Assembly (NCBI RefSeq): GCF_000420025.1 | Contig: NZ_ATUD01000008.1 | Location: 124,001-188,000 of the forward strand | Direction of reading: 5' to 3' | DNA length: 64,000 bases | Source of the DNA: Patulibacter americanus DSM 16676 | GTDB lineage: Bacteria > Actinomycetota > Thermoleophilia > Solirubrobacterales > Solirubrobacteraceae | In this document: positions 1 through 8,394 of the stretch, piece after piece | Layout of the letters: every line of letters starts with the position of its first letter | Numbering within the stretch: the stretch's first letter is position 1 | The notes under the pieces: model-generated | Told to the model about the DNA's origin: nothing | The model's database searches: none | Seen by the model: only the letters and a program-made list of their open reading frames with translations | Translations under genes and position numbers: made by a program

Positions 1-2
1 TC

Positions 3-935
3 GTCGCCGCGCTCGGCGGCAACGCCCTGCTCCGCCGCGGCGCCGCCCCCAGCGCCGCCAACCAGCTCCAGGCCGCGCAGGACGCCGCCGCGATGCTCGC
101 GCCGGTCGCGGCCGACCACCGGCTCGTCGTCACCCACGGCAACGGCCCGCAGGTCGGCCTCCTGGCGCTCAAGGAGGACGCCTACGGGGAGGGCGAGCCC
201 TATCCGCTCGACGTGCTCGACGCCGAGACGGAGGGCCAGATCGGCTACGTCGTCGAGCTCGCGCTGGACAACGTGATCGACCACCAGGACACCGTCACCG
301 TCGTGACCCGCGTGCTCGTCGCCGCCGACGACCCGGCGTTTCGCGCGCCGACGAAGTTCATCGGCCCGGTCTACGACGAGCAGCGCGCCCGGACGCTGGC
401 GGACGAGCGTGGCTGGGAGGTCCGCCCGGACGGGCAGTGGTGGCGCCGGGTCGTGGCGTCCCCCGACCCGCTGGAGATCGTGCAGCTCGGCGCGATCCGC
501 CGGCTCGTCGACGGCGGGTTCCTCGTCGTGTGCGCCGGGGGCGGCGGCGTACCCGTCGTCGCCGACGGCACGGGCCACCGCGGCGTCGAGGCCGTCATCG
601 ACAAGGACCTCGCCTCCGCGCTGCTGGCGCGCGAGCTCGGAGCCGACGTGCTCGCCCTGGCCACGGACGTCGACGCGGTGTACGTGGGCTGGGGCACGCC
701 GGAGCAGCGGGCGGTGAGCGCGGCCACGCCACAGTGGCTGCGGGAGCAGTCCTTCGCGGGCGGCTCGATGGGCCCGAAGGTCGAGGCGGTGTGCCGGTTC
801 GTGGAGGAGACGGGCCGGCGGGCGGCCATCGGACGGCTCGAGGACCTGGAGGGGCTCGTGGCCGGGACCCACGGCACCCAGGTGCGGCACGACGGCGACG
901 CCGTGGAGTACGCCGCCGCGGCCGCGGTCGCCTGA
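3..935 (+). CDS. arcC: Carbamate kinase, 5' end cut by window
   Basis: The reading frame is open from base 3, so the start lies outside the window. The visible part opens with VAALGGNALLRRG, the N-terminal nucleotide-binding glycine loop of carbamate kinases, and continues with GNGPQVGLLALK, a CAGGGGVPVV loop, the ALATDVDAVYVGWG segment and GGSMGPKVEA, all in family order. The enzyme interconverts carbamoyl phosphate plus ADP with carbamate/ammonia plus ATP in the cytosol, usually the last step of arginine deiminase or purine catabolism. No arcA/arcB partner is visible downstream, so the pathway context must lie upstream. Only a handful of residues can be missing because the first motif is normally near residue 5-10. 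Confidence 0.93.
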   Translation, partial: VAALGGNALLRRGAAPSAANQLQAAQDAAAMLAPVAADHRLVVTHGNGPQVGLLALKEDAYGEGEPYPLDVLDAETEGQIGYVVELALDNVIDHQDTVTVVTRVLVAADDPAFRAPTKFIGPVYDEQRARTLADERGWEVRPDGQWWRRVVASPDPLEIVQLGAIRRLVDGGFLVVCAGGGGVPVVADGTGHRGVEAVIDKDLASALLARELGADVLALATDVDAVYVGWGTPEQRAVSAATPQWLREQSFAGGSMGPKVEAVCRFVEETGRRAAIGRLEDLEGLVAGTHGTQVRHDGDAVEYAAAAAVA

Positions 936-999
936 CCGCGGCGCGGGTCAGCGCTGCGGCCTGGCCCCGCGGCCCGGCGCCACGGATTCGTGCCGCGGG

Positions 1000-1548
1000 T
1001 CAGCGGGGAGCGTCGGGCGGAGCCGGCACCGCGATCCGGACCTCCCAGATCCCGTCCTGCATGCTCCGGCGCTGCGGCAGGCCCGACGCGGCGAGCATGT
1101 CGAGCATGTCGCGGTTGCCCGCCAGCACCTCCGCAACCACCTCGCGGTAGCCGGCCGCAGCGGCCTGCGCGACGAGGTCGTGCAGGAGGACGCTGCCGAT
1201 CCCCCGGCGGTGATGGCCATCGGCCACCTCGAACGCGATCTCGCCCGTGTCCTCCGTCATCGGCAGGCACATCCCGTGACCCAGCACCTCCCGACCGTCG
1301 AGGGTCGTCGCGAGCAACCCGAGGCTCCGCACGCCGTCCGTCGTGGCGCCGAGGTGCGCGGCGGCGTCGATGTCGGCGCCGCCCGAGAAGAACCGGAACC
1401 ACCGCGAGTCGCCCGTCACCCGCTCGAGCAGCCCGTGCAGCACCGCCTCGTCGTCGACCCCGACGTCGCGCAGGGCGATGGGCTCGCCGTCGGGCAGCGT
1501 CGTCCGGCGCATGACGGGTGGGACGCCCGGATCGGGGGCGGGCGTCAC
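1000..1548 (-). CDS. GNAT-family N-acetyltransferase
   Basis: A 182-residue cytosolic protein. The acetyl-CoA binding signature is near residue 115 (VADGHHRRGIGSVLLHDL, the R/Q-x-x-G-x-G/A loop), preceded by the typical beta strand GEIAFEV and followed by AGYREVVAEVLAGNRDML, where GNR replaces the usual N-x-x-m. I chose the GTG at 1548 because it overlaps the stop of the upstream alcohol dehydrogenase by 4 bases (GTGA), a standard translational coupling; an internal ATG at 1512 would give 170 residues. The two genes therefore form an operon. The acetyl acceptor is not predictable; proteins of this type are often fused to CoA-ligases or act on protein lysines, but nothing here shows which. Confidence 0.85.
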   Translation of the reverse strand: MTPAPDPGVPPVMRRTTLPDGEPIALRDVGVDDEAVLHGLLERVTGDSRWFRFFSGGADIDAAAHLGATTDGVRSLGLLATTLDGREVLGHGMCLPMTEDTGEIAFEVADGHHRRGIGSVLLHDLVAQAAAAGYREVVAEVLAGNRDMLDMLAASGLPQRRSMQDGIWEVRIAVPAPPDAPR

Positions 1549-2615
1549 GACGCGGCCCCGGCCGCCGCGGGCGCGCTCTGGTCCGTCGTCGCGTCGGGGG
1601 CGATGCGGAAGACGGTGCGCGCCGTGCCGGCGGAGCCGTCGAGCATCGCCGCGATCGCCTCGTTGACGTCTTCGAGCGCCACCTCGGAGCGCTCGACGCG
1701 GGTGAGGCCCCGGCGGTGCAGCGCGAAGACCTCGACGAGGTCCTGGTGCGTGCCGACGATGGAGCCCTTCACGGTCAGGCCGCCGAGGACCGTCTCGAAG
1801 ATCGGGAGGCCCATCTCGTTGTCGGCCGGCAGCCCGACGCAGACGAGCGTCCCGCCGCGTGCGAGCGACCCCAACGCCTGCTCGAACGCCTTCGGGCTGA
1901 CGGCCGTGGCGATCGCGGCGTCCGCGCCGCCGAGGGCCTGGATCGCCGCGACCGGGTCCTGGGTGCGCGGGTTGATCGTGTGCGACGCGCCGAGCTCGCG
2001 CGCCGTCTCCAGGCGTGCGTCGTTGAGGTCGACGGCGATGACCTCGGCGCCGGTGATGCGGGCGTACTGGACGGCCATGTGGCCCAGGCCGCCCACGCCG
2101 AAGACGGCGATGCGGCTCGCGGACGTGCAGCCGGACTCCTTCACGGCCTTGTAGGTCGTCACGCCCGCGCAGGTCAGCGGTGCCGCGTCGGCCGGATCGA
2201 CGCCGTCCGGGACCAGCACGACGTGGCGGGCCCATCCGACGACGTACTCCGCGAACCCGCCGTCCACGGAGTAGCCCGTGTTCTGCTGGGCCTCGCACAG
2301 CGTCTCGCGGCCGGAGTTGCAGAACCGGCAGTCCCCGCACGCGTAGCCCAGCCACGGCACCGCGACCCGCATGCCGACCTCGAGCCCGTGCGCGTTGCCC
2401 TCCCCCAGCCGCTCCACGATCCCGACGGCCTCGTGGCCGGGCACGAACGGCGGCTCCGGCTTGACCGGCCAGTCGCCGTGGGCGGCGTGGACGTCGGTGT
2501 GGCAGAGCCCCGAGGCCTCGACCCGCACGAGGACCTGCTCGGGCCCCGGTTCGGGCACGGGGACGTCCTCGACCGAGAGCGGGGCGCGGAACTGGTGGAC
2601 GACGGCGGCCTTCAT
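1545..2615 (-). CDS. Zinc-dependent alcohol dehydrogenase (MDR family, AdhP-like)
   Basis: A 356-residue NAD(P)-dependent medium-chain dehydrogenase. Catalytic zinc ligands are visible as C38 in GLCHTD and H61 in PGHEAVG. The structural zinc lobe is CGDCRFCNSGRETLC. The Rossmann loop is VFGVGGLGHMAVQYA followed by an acidic AVDLN, which favours NAD over NADP. Start ATG at 2615 has a clear AGGAG seven bases upstream. The overall pattern (GYACGDC, CAGVTTYKAVK) resembles AdhP-type enzymes acting on ethanol and other short primary alcohols, but substrate is inference. It is co-transcribed with the GNAT gene through a 4-base overlap. Confidence 0.93.
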   Translation of the reverse strand: MKAAVVHQFRAPLSVEDVPVPEPGPEQVLVRVEASGLCHTDVHAAHGDWPVKPEPPFVPGHEAVGIVERLGEGNAHGLEVGMRVAVPWLGYACGDCRFCNSGRETLCEAQQNTGYSVDGGFAEYVVGWARHVVLVPDGVDPADAAPLTCAGVTTYKAVKESGCTSASRIAVFGVGGLGHMAVQYARITGAEVIAVDLNDARLETARELGASHTINPRTQDPVAAIQALGGADAAIATAVSPKAFEQALGSLARGGTLVCVGLPADNEMGLPIFETVLGGLTVKGSIVGTHQDLVEVFALHRRGLTRVERSEVALEDVNEAIAAMLDGSAGTARTVFRIAPDATTDQSAPAAAGAAS

Positions 2616-2850
2616 GGTCTGCTCCTGGGTGGGTGGCCGGCGGCGGGACCGCCGGGTCCTCCACAGCCTCGCCCCGTCGACCCGTCGTGGCATCCGGGGC
2701 GCGCCCGCCCCGGCGTCCGTAGTCCGCCCCCGGGCCGCCCCCGGACGGCCTCCCGCCGCGAGCCCGAAGGTCGGGCCGCGGCGTCCGCCGGGTGCTCGTG
2801 CGACGATCGCGCTCGCCCCGGCCCGCCCGGCCCGCGAAGATGCAGCTGCC
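2616..2850. other. Divergent intergenic region, no clear promoter
   Basis: 235 bases separate the divergent alcohol dehydrogenase and DapA-like genes. It is extremely GC-rich. I see the AGGAG ribosome site for the dehydrogenase but no TANNNT box at a useful distance from either start and no strong inverted repeat. Confidence 0.5.
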
Positions 2851-3786
2851 GTGACCGTCCCCCCGCCCGCAAACCCGCTCTTTACCGGGCTCAGCGCGTT
2901 CCCCCTGACGCCCATGGTCGGCGCGGGGGTCGACGAGTCCGCCGTCGTGCGGCTCGTCGGGAGGCTGCGCGACGCCCGGGTCGACTCCGTCGGGGCGCTG
3001 GGCAGCACGGGCAGCGCCGCCTACCTCACCCGCGAGCAGCGCGCCCGCGTGGCCGGCATCGCGGTGCGTCACGCCGGGCCCGTCCCCGTGATCGTCGGGA
3101 TCAGCGCGGTCTCGACGGCCGAGGTGCTGCGCCTGGCCGAGGACGCGCAGAACGCGGGTGCCGCGGCGGTGATGCTCGCCCCGGTGTCGTACCAGCCGCT
3201 CTCGGACGACGAGGTGCTCGGGCTCTACGAGGACGTCACGCACGACCTCTCCGTGCCGCTCTGCGTCTACGACAACCCGACGACGACGCGGTTCACGTTC
3301 TCGGACGAGGTGCACGCCGCGATCGCCCGCCTGCCCCGCGTGGGGTCGATCAAGATCCCGCCCGTGCCCGCCGATCCGGCCGCGGCGCGCGAGCGGGTCG
3401 GGCGCCTGCGGGCGCTGATCCCGGAGCACGTGACGATCGGCGTGAGCGGCGACGCCGCCGGCGTCCGCGGGCTGCTGGCCGGCTGCGACGCCTGGTACTC
3501 GTCGCTGGCCGGAACGGTGCCCGGGCCGTTCGTCGCTCTGGCACGCGCGGCGCGGGCCGGGGACACGGAGGCCGCGGACCACGAGACGGAGCAGCTCGGC
3601 GTCGTGTGGGACCTGCTGGCCCGCTTCGGCGGCCTGCGCGTGAGCGCCGCCATCGCCGAGGAGCTGGGCCTCATCCGGGCACCGAGCCTCCCCCGCCCGC
3701 TGGCCGGCGTGCCCGAGGCCGACCGGCTGCCGCTGCGCGCCGCGCTGCGCGGGCTGACGCCGGCCGACACCGGATCGACCGCCTGA
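2851..3786 (+). CDS. Dihydrodipicolinate synthase/N-acetylneuraminate lyase family aldolase
   Basis: A 311-residue class I aldolase of the DapA family. The Schiff-base lysine is K168 in GSIKIPP and the proton-shuttling tyrosine is Y140 in CVYDNP. The substrate-carboxylate loop normally GTTGE is GSTGSA here, so this is probably not the lysine-pathway DapA but a paralogue acting on another 2-oxo acid (for example 2-keto-3-deoxy acids or pyruvate/semialdehyde pairs); the substrate is unknown. Start GTG at 2851 begins just before the conserved FTGLSAFPLTP; a longer in-frame reading upstream has no family similarity. The next gene starts 10 bases after its stop, suggesting an operon. Confidence 0.82.
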   Translation: MTVPPPANPLFTGLSAFPLTPMVGAGVDESAVVRLVGRLRDARVDSVGALGSTGSAAYLTREQRARVAGIAVRHAGPVPVIVGISAVSTAEVLRLAEDAQNAGAAAVMLAPVSYQPLSDDEVLGLYEDVTHDLSVPLCVYDNPTTTRFTFSDEVHAAIARLPRVGSIKIPPVPADPAAARERVGRLRALIPEHVTIGVSGDAAGVRGLLAGCDAWYSSLAGTVPGPFVALARAARAGDTEAADHETEQLGVVWDLLARFGGLRVSAAIAEELGLIRAPSLPRPLAGVPEADRLPLRAALRGLTPADTGSTA

Positions 3787-3796
3787 GGGGAATGCC

Positions 3797-4369
3797 GTGG
3801 GGCGCGCCTCGGTCACCCGCATCGACGTGCTGAAGGGCACCGGCACCCGCTACCGCTCGGTGCTGCACCGCGCGGACGGTGTCGTCGTCGAGCTCGACGG
3901 CGGTGGCTACAACGTCGTCGGCGGCCCCGCGCGCCGGGTCCCGCACGACATCGCGCACCTCGTGGTCGAACGCCGGCTCGGCCTCGACGCCGGGCTGTGG
4001 GGCGTCCTCGCGGGCGGCGGGATCGTCCAGAACGCCTCCTTCGTCGGTCGCCTGCCCCCGCACGCGTTGCGGCGCGCGAAGGCGCAGACGGATCCGCAGG
4101 GCGAGACGCTGCGGCAGGCCGAGGTGCTCGTCCGGGCCGTCGCCGACCGCTGCCTGGCACACGGGCCCTCACCAGTGACCCCCGGGGAGCTCGCGGCGCT
4201 GCGCCGCGCCGTCGGGGACCGCTGGTGGGCATCAGGCACGACGGCCTCCGCCCTCGCGTCCGCCTGCCTCGAACTGCGGGATGCGAGCGTCCGCTGGGAG
4301 GCCCTCCCGGCCGGCGAGAGCCTGGCGCTGGAGTGGCCGGCCGCCGGGCCCCGGACGACCCGCCGCTGA
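3797..4369 (+). CDS. Hypothetical protein following DapA-like gene
   Basis: 190 residues, not recognised. It starts with GTG ten bases after the DapA-like stop, with GGGGA as a possible ribosome site, so the two are probably co-transcribed. The sequence is soluble with no signal peptide or membrane segment. It alternates short beta-like stretches (GTRYRSVLHRADGVVVELDGG is near the N-terminus) with a helical middle rich in Ala/Arg and a conserved-looking HDIAHLVVE segment near residue 55. No catalytic motif was recognised. Codon use and GC match the neighbours. Confidence 0.7.
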   Translation: MGRASVTRIDVLKGTGTRYRSVLHRADGVVVELDGGGYNVVGGPARRVPHDIAHLVVERRLGLDAGLWGVLAGGGIVQNASFVGRLPPHALRRAKAQTDPQGETLRQAEVLVRAVADRCLAHGPSPVTPGELAALRRAVGDRWWASGTTASALASACLELRDASVRWEALPAGESLALEWPAAGPRTTRR

Positions 4370-4387
4370 CGGCCGTCCGGCGGGGGA

Positions 4388-7159
4388 TCAGCCCGCCGCG
4401 ACCCCGTCCGCCTCCACCCCGAGCTCGGCCAGCGCCCGGCCCAGCTGAGTGCGGTTCGTGATGCCGAGCTTCGGGAAGACCCGGTAGAGGTGCGAGCCGA
4501 TGGTGCGGTGCGAGAGGTAGAGCCGCGCGCCGATCTCGCGGTTGCTGAGCCCCTCGGCCGCGAGCCGGGCGATCTGCAGCTCCTGGGCGGTCAGGTCGTC
4601 GAGCTGGTCCGGGGCCCGGTGCACCGTGGCGGCGCCGGCCGCCCGCAGCTCCGTGGCGGCGCGGTCCTCCCACGCCGAGGCGCCGCAGACGGCGAACGCC
4701 TCGCGGGCGAGCTCGAGCTGGGCCTGCGCGTCGCGGCGACGGCGCTCGCGGCGCAGCCACTCCCCGAGGGCGAGGTGCGCGTGCCCGCGGCGGAACGGGA
4801 CGTCGTCGGCGGCCGCGGCCAGCGCGACGCCGAGCGGGCCGGCGGCCTCGGGGGTCTCGTCGAGGAGTGCGTGCGCGAGCGCCAGGCCCGCGGCGTGGAC
4901 GCCCCCGGCCGACGCGAGGGCGGCGAGCCGGGCCCGGGCGCGGTCGCAGGCCCCGGCGTGCCGCGCGGCGTCGGCGTACTCCGCCACGACCCGCCGGGCC
5001 TGCACGGGCACCACGTCGCCGTCGCCCATCTCCCACAGGCGCTCGAAGCGCTCGAACGCCTCGGCGTGGCGGCGCTCCCCCAGCCGGGCCAGGCCGCGCA
5101 CGAGCTCGAGCTCGGCCCGCGCCGCGGGCCAGCCGGCCAGCGCACCCTCGGCCTCCGCGGCGAGGCGGTCGGCCTCGCCGGCGCGGCCGCAGAGCGCCGC
5201 CAGCAGCGCCTCGAGCGCCGGCAGCCGCGCCAGCACGCGCGTGTGCCCGTAGGCCTCGGCGAGCGTCCGGGCCTCGGCCAGGTCGGCGCGGGCCGCGGCC
5301 ACCGTGGCGGTCCGGGCCGCCGTCCAGCCCCGGAGCCGCAGCGCCTCGCTGAGCAGACCGACGTGGCCGTCGGCCCGCAGGTCGGTCACGGCGGAATCCA
5401 GGAGCGCGGCGGCCAGCGCGTCGTCGGCGGCGTCGATGGCGGCCCCGGCGAGAAGGACGCGCGTCTCCGTCGACAGCGCCTGCGTGTCGGTCGCGGCCGT
5501 CGCCGCCCGCAGGGCCTCGGGGCCGCGGGCCGGCGCGGCGGCGGTCAGCGCGACCGCCAGCAGCGGCTCCTGCGCCGGGGTCCCCAGGCGGTCGGCGAGG
5601 GCGACCACCCGGGCGCGGCCGGGGCCCGCGCCGGGTCGGCCCTGGAGGTCCCGGGCCACGTCGACGAGCAACCTGGTGGCGAGCGCGCGCTCGCCGGCGG
5701 CGCCCAGCGCCTCGACGTCGCCGAGCAGCTCCTCCACCGCCGCGCGGTCGCGGCGCCGCAGGTGGAATCGTGCCCGGACGGCCTCGAGGCGCCGGCGGTC
5801 GGCGTCCGTCGCGGCGGCGGAGGAGCGCACGCGGCCCGCGAGCTCGGCGGCGCGGTCGGGCCGCCCGACGGCGTGCGCCAGCTCCGCGGCCTCGAGCAGC
5901 CGGTCCACCCGGACTCGCGGTTCGGCGGTGACGCGGGCGGACTGCTCGATCAGCGCCAGCGCGTCGAGCAGCCGGTCGCGGGAGCGGGCCGCGGTCGCCG
6001 CGGCGTACGCGGCGTCGGCGACGGCCTCGTCGGCGCCGAGCGTCGCGGTCACGCGGTGCCACGCCCGGCGCTCGGGGCGCTGCCCCACGACGTCGGCGAG
6101 CGCCAGGTGCACGGCCCGGCGGGCGTCGAGGCCCGCCGCCGCGTAGACGGCCGCCCGTGCGGCCTCGTGCCGGAACCGCAGGCGTCCGTCCGCCTCGAGC
6201 AGCTCGTCGTGGGCGACGGCCAGGGCGACGGAGGCGACCACCTGCCCGGAGGGCGCGCCCGTGACGAGCGACGTCGCGGCGACGACCTCGCCCACGGACG
6301 CGCCGTCGTTGGCGGCCGCGGTGAGGACGACCGCGCGGGTCAGCGGGCCCAGCGCCTCGAGGCGACGGGTCAGCGCGTCGCGGAGCCGGTCGCTCACCGG
6401 GAGCGCGGCCGGGGCGCGCACGCCGAGCCGCTGCCACGCCTCGATCGGCCGACGCGCCAGCTCGACGAGGGCGAGCGGGTTGCCGCCGGCCGCGGCGAGC
6501 GTGCGCTCGCGGACGATCCCGGGGAGGCGCGGGCGCATCGCGTCCAGCAGCGCCCCGGCGGCGGCGTCGTCGATGCCCTCCAGCGCGACGACCGGGAGCC
6601 CGGTGCCGTGCGCGTCGCGCCGCTCGTCCGTGACCGCGAGGACGGCGACGCGCTCCCTGCGGGTGAGCGCCGCGACCCGGGCGAGCTCGTCCCATCCGCG
6701 GCGCCCGAGCCACTGGGCGTCCTCGACCAGCACCACCAGCGGACGCTCGCTCGCCGCGGTGGTCAGCCCGCGCGCCAGGGCGGTCGCCCCGCCCTCGTTC
6801 TCCATCCCGAGCGCGAACCCGAGGTCGGCGAGTGCCGTCGCGTCACGCCGCGCCGCCCCGCACGTGACGTGCACGACGCCGTGACCGGCGCGGTCGGCGC
6901 GGCGCTCCGCCGCCTGCAGCAGCGCGGTGCGGCCGCTGCCGGGCTCGCCGGAGAAGACGAGCCACGGCTGCTCCTGGGGGCGCAGGATCATCCGGTCGAC
7001 GAGCTGCAGCTCGCGGCCCCGACCGTAGAGGGTGCCGGCCGGGAACCCGGGCTCGGGACCGCTCGTGGCGGCGGGCGCCGGCGCCCGTCGCCCGGAGCCC
7101 GCGACGGCGATGGCGTCGGTGAGCGCGACGGGATCGGTGGGGCGGAGCTGCGTGGACAT
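4388..7159 (-). CDS. Large ATPase-domain LuxR-family transcriptional regulator (LAL/MalT-like)
   Basis: A 923-residue signal-responsive regulator. An N-terminal AAA/STAND-type ATPase has the loop GEPGSGRTAL at 71-80, where the expected Walker lysine is Arg77, and a Walker B-like LVVLVEDAQW. The middle ~500 residues are Ala/Leu/Arg-rich helical repeats of the TPR-like kind found in this family. The C-terminus is a LuxR/GerE helix-turn-helix (LTAQELQIARLAAEGLSN, REIGARLYLSHRTIGSHL). Start ATG at 7159 has AGAGG upstream; the frame stays open further but has no likeness to the family. It is divergent from the receiver gene at 7337. The inducer and targets are unknown. Confidence 0.88.
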   Translation of the reverse strand: MSTQLRPTDPVALTDAIAVAGSGRRAPAPAATSGPEPGFPAGTLYGRGRELQLVDRMILRPQEQPWLVFSGEPGSGRTALLQAAERRADRAGHGVVHVTCGAARRDATALADLGFALGMENEGGATALARGLTTAASERPLVVLVEDAQWLGRRGWDELARVAALTRRERVAVLAVTDERRDAHGTGLPVVALEGIDDAAAGALLDAMRPRLPGIVRERTLAAAGGNPLALVELARRPIEAWQRLGVRAPAALPVSDRLRDALTRRLEALGPLTRAVVLTAAANDGASVGEVVAATSLVTGAPSGQVVASVALAVAHDELLEADGRLRFRHEAARAAVYAAAGLDARRAVHLALADVVGQRPERRAWHRVTATLGADEAVADAAYAAATAARSRDRLLDALALIEQSARVTAEPRVRVDRLLEAAELAHAVGRPDRAAELAGRVRSSAAATDADRRRLEAVRARFHLRRRDRAAVEELLGDVEALGAAGERALATRLLVDVARDLQGRPGAGPGRARVVALADRLGTPAQEPLLAVALTAAAPARGPEALRAATAATDTQALSTETRVLLAGAAIDAADDALAAALLDSAVTDLRADGHVGLLSEALRLRGWTAARTATVAAARADLAEARTLAEAYGHTRVLARLPALEALLAALCGRAGEADRLAAEAEGALAGWPAARAELELVRGLARLGERRHAEAFERFERLWEMGDGDVVPVQARRVVAEYADAARHAGACDRARARLAALASAGGVHAAGLALAHALLDETPEAAGPLGVALAAAADDVPFRRGHAHLALGEWLRRERRRRDAQAQLELAREAFAVCGASAWEDRAATELRAAGAATVHRAPDQLDDLTAQELQIARLAAEGLSNREIGARLYLSHRTIGSHLYRVFPKLGITNRTQLGRALAELGVEADGVAAG

Positions 7160-7277
7160 GGAGGGCCTCTCGGGGGACGATCGGGGTGGTGCGGTGGTGC
7201 TCCGCCACCTTCGCCGCCGGGCCCGGGGCCCGCCAGAAGGGTCCCCCCGAGAGCCGCGACGGCCAGCCCACGACCCG

Positions 7278-7295
7278 GGTAGGGCCAGCCCTACC
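7278..7295. promoter_or_regulatory. Inverted repeat GGTAGGG-N4-CCCTACC between divergent regulators
   Basis: A perfect 7-bp inverted repeat with a 4-base spacer lies between the LuxR-ATPase gene (starts 7159, minus) and the receiver gene (starts 7337, plus), just upstream of the -35 position of the latter. It is a candidate operator; the binding protein is unknown. Confidence 0.5.
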
Positions 7296-7323
7296 ATCGC
7301 CGGCGTCGGCCCCTGCGCTGCCG

Positions 7324-7329
7324 TACGCT
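7324..7329 (+). promoter_or_regulatory. -10 box TACGCT, leaderless start
   Basis: TACGCT lies 7 bases before the ATG at 7337, so transcription should begin on the start codon. No Shine-Dalgarno sequence is present. Confidence 0.65.
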
Positions 7330-7336
7330 CGACTCG

Positions 7337-7696
7337 ATGGCGATCCGCGTCCTCATCGTCGACGACGACCCGGCCTTCCGTGCGCTCGCCCGGCGGGTGA
7401 TGGTGCACGGGGGTCTCGACGTCGTCGGCGAGGCCGGGACGGCCGGCGACGGCGCGGACGCCGCGAACGCCCTGCGCCCGGACGCGGTGCTCGTCGACGT
7501 CGGGCTGCCCGACCGCGACGGGGTCAGCCTCGCCGGCGACCTCGTCGCGCTCTCGTGGCACCCGCGGATCGTCCTGACGTCGACCGACCCCGACGCGACG
7601 AGCCCCGACGCCGCGCGTCGCCTGGGTGCCTCGGGGTTCGTGCCGAAGCACGAGCTGCCCGGTGCCGGCCTCGACCTGCTCCTCCATGGTGGGTGA
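7337..7696 (+). CDS. Single-domain response regulator receiver protein
   Basis: 119 residues comprising only a CheY-like receiver domain. The acidic pocket is D9-D11 in LIVDDDP, the phosphoacceptor is D54 in VLVDVGLPD, the switch Thr is T81 and the conserved lysine is K104 in GFVPKHE. No output domain follows, so it acts by protein contact or as a phosphate sink/relay. Its stop overlaps the start of the next response regulator by 11 bases, implying coupled translation. Start ATG is supported by the leaderless promoter 7 bases upstream. Confidence 0.9.
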   Translation: MAIRVLIVDDDPAFRALARRVMVHGGLDVVGEAGTAGDGADAANALRPDAVLVDVGLPDRDGVSLAGDLVALSWHPRIVLTSTDPDATSPDAARRLGASGFVPKHELPGAGLDLLLHGG

Positions 7697-8366
7697 GCGC
7701 CCAGCGACCCCGGTGCGGGTCGTCATCGGCGAGGACGACGTCCTGCTGCGCGAGGGCATCGCCCGCCTGCTCGCGGGCAGCGGGTTCGAGGTCCTCGCCC
7801 AGGCCGCCGACGCCGACGACTTCCTGCGCAAGGCCGTCGCCCACCAGCCGGACGTCGTCGTCATCGACGTGCGGATGCCGCCGGGCGACGTCGACGACGG
7901 GCTGCGCGCCGCCATCGAGCTGCGGCGCCGGCATCCGCAGATCGGCGTCCTCGTGCTCTCCCAGTACTACGACGAGCGCTACGCCGTCGACCTGATCGGC
8001 GACCGTGCCGAGGGCGTCGGCTACCTGCTGAAGGAGCGCGTCGGCGACGTCGACGCGTTCACCGACGCGGTGCGGCGCGTGGCCGCTGGCGGCGCCGCGC
8101 TCGACCCCGAGGTGATCGGCCGCATGCTCGGCCGGCGCACCACCGAGGGCCCGCTCGACAAGCTCAGCCCCCGTGAGCGCGACGTCCTCGCCGAGATGGC
8201 GGAGGGCAAGTCGAACGCCGGCATCGCCGCCGCCCTCGTCGTCACGGACGCCGCCGTCGAGAAGCACGTGACGGCGATCTTCGCCAAGCTCGGGATCCGC
8301 CCGGCGCGTGAGGACCACCGCCGCGTGCTGGCCGTGCTGACGTACCTGCACAACCGGCGCGGCTGA
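7686..8366 (+). CDS. NarL/FixJ-family response regulator
   Basis: 226 residues. Receiver domain 10-125 with acidic pair D17/D18, phosphorylatable D61 in VVIDVRMPP and K116 in YLLKERV. LuxR-type DNA-binding domain about 155-215 (LSPRERDVLAEMAEGKSN, then IAAALVVTDAAVEKHVTAIF). It overlaps the preceding receiver gene by 11 bases. The convergent gene downstream encodes a HisKA_3 histidine kinase, the kinase class that normally pairs with NarL-type regulators, so the three genes probably form one signalling unit. Regulated genes are not evident. Confidence 0.93.
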   Translation: MVGERPATPVRVVIGEDDVLLREGIARLLAGSGFEVLAQAADADDFLRKAVAHQPDVVVIDVRMPPGDVDDGLRAAIELRRRHPQIGVLVLSQYYDERYAVDLIGDRAEGVGYLLKERVGDVDAFTDAVRRVAAGGAALDPEVIGRMLGRRTTEGPLDKLSPRERDVLAEMAEGKSNAGIAAALVVTDAAVEKHVTAIFAKLGIRPAREDHRRVLAVLTYLHNRRG

Positions 8367-8394
8367 CCCGGCCGGCGGCGCCCGGGCCGCGCGC

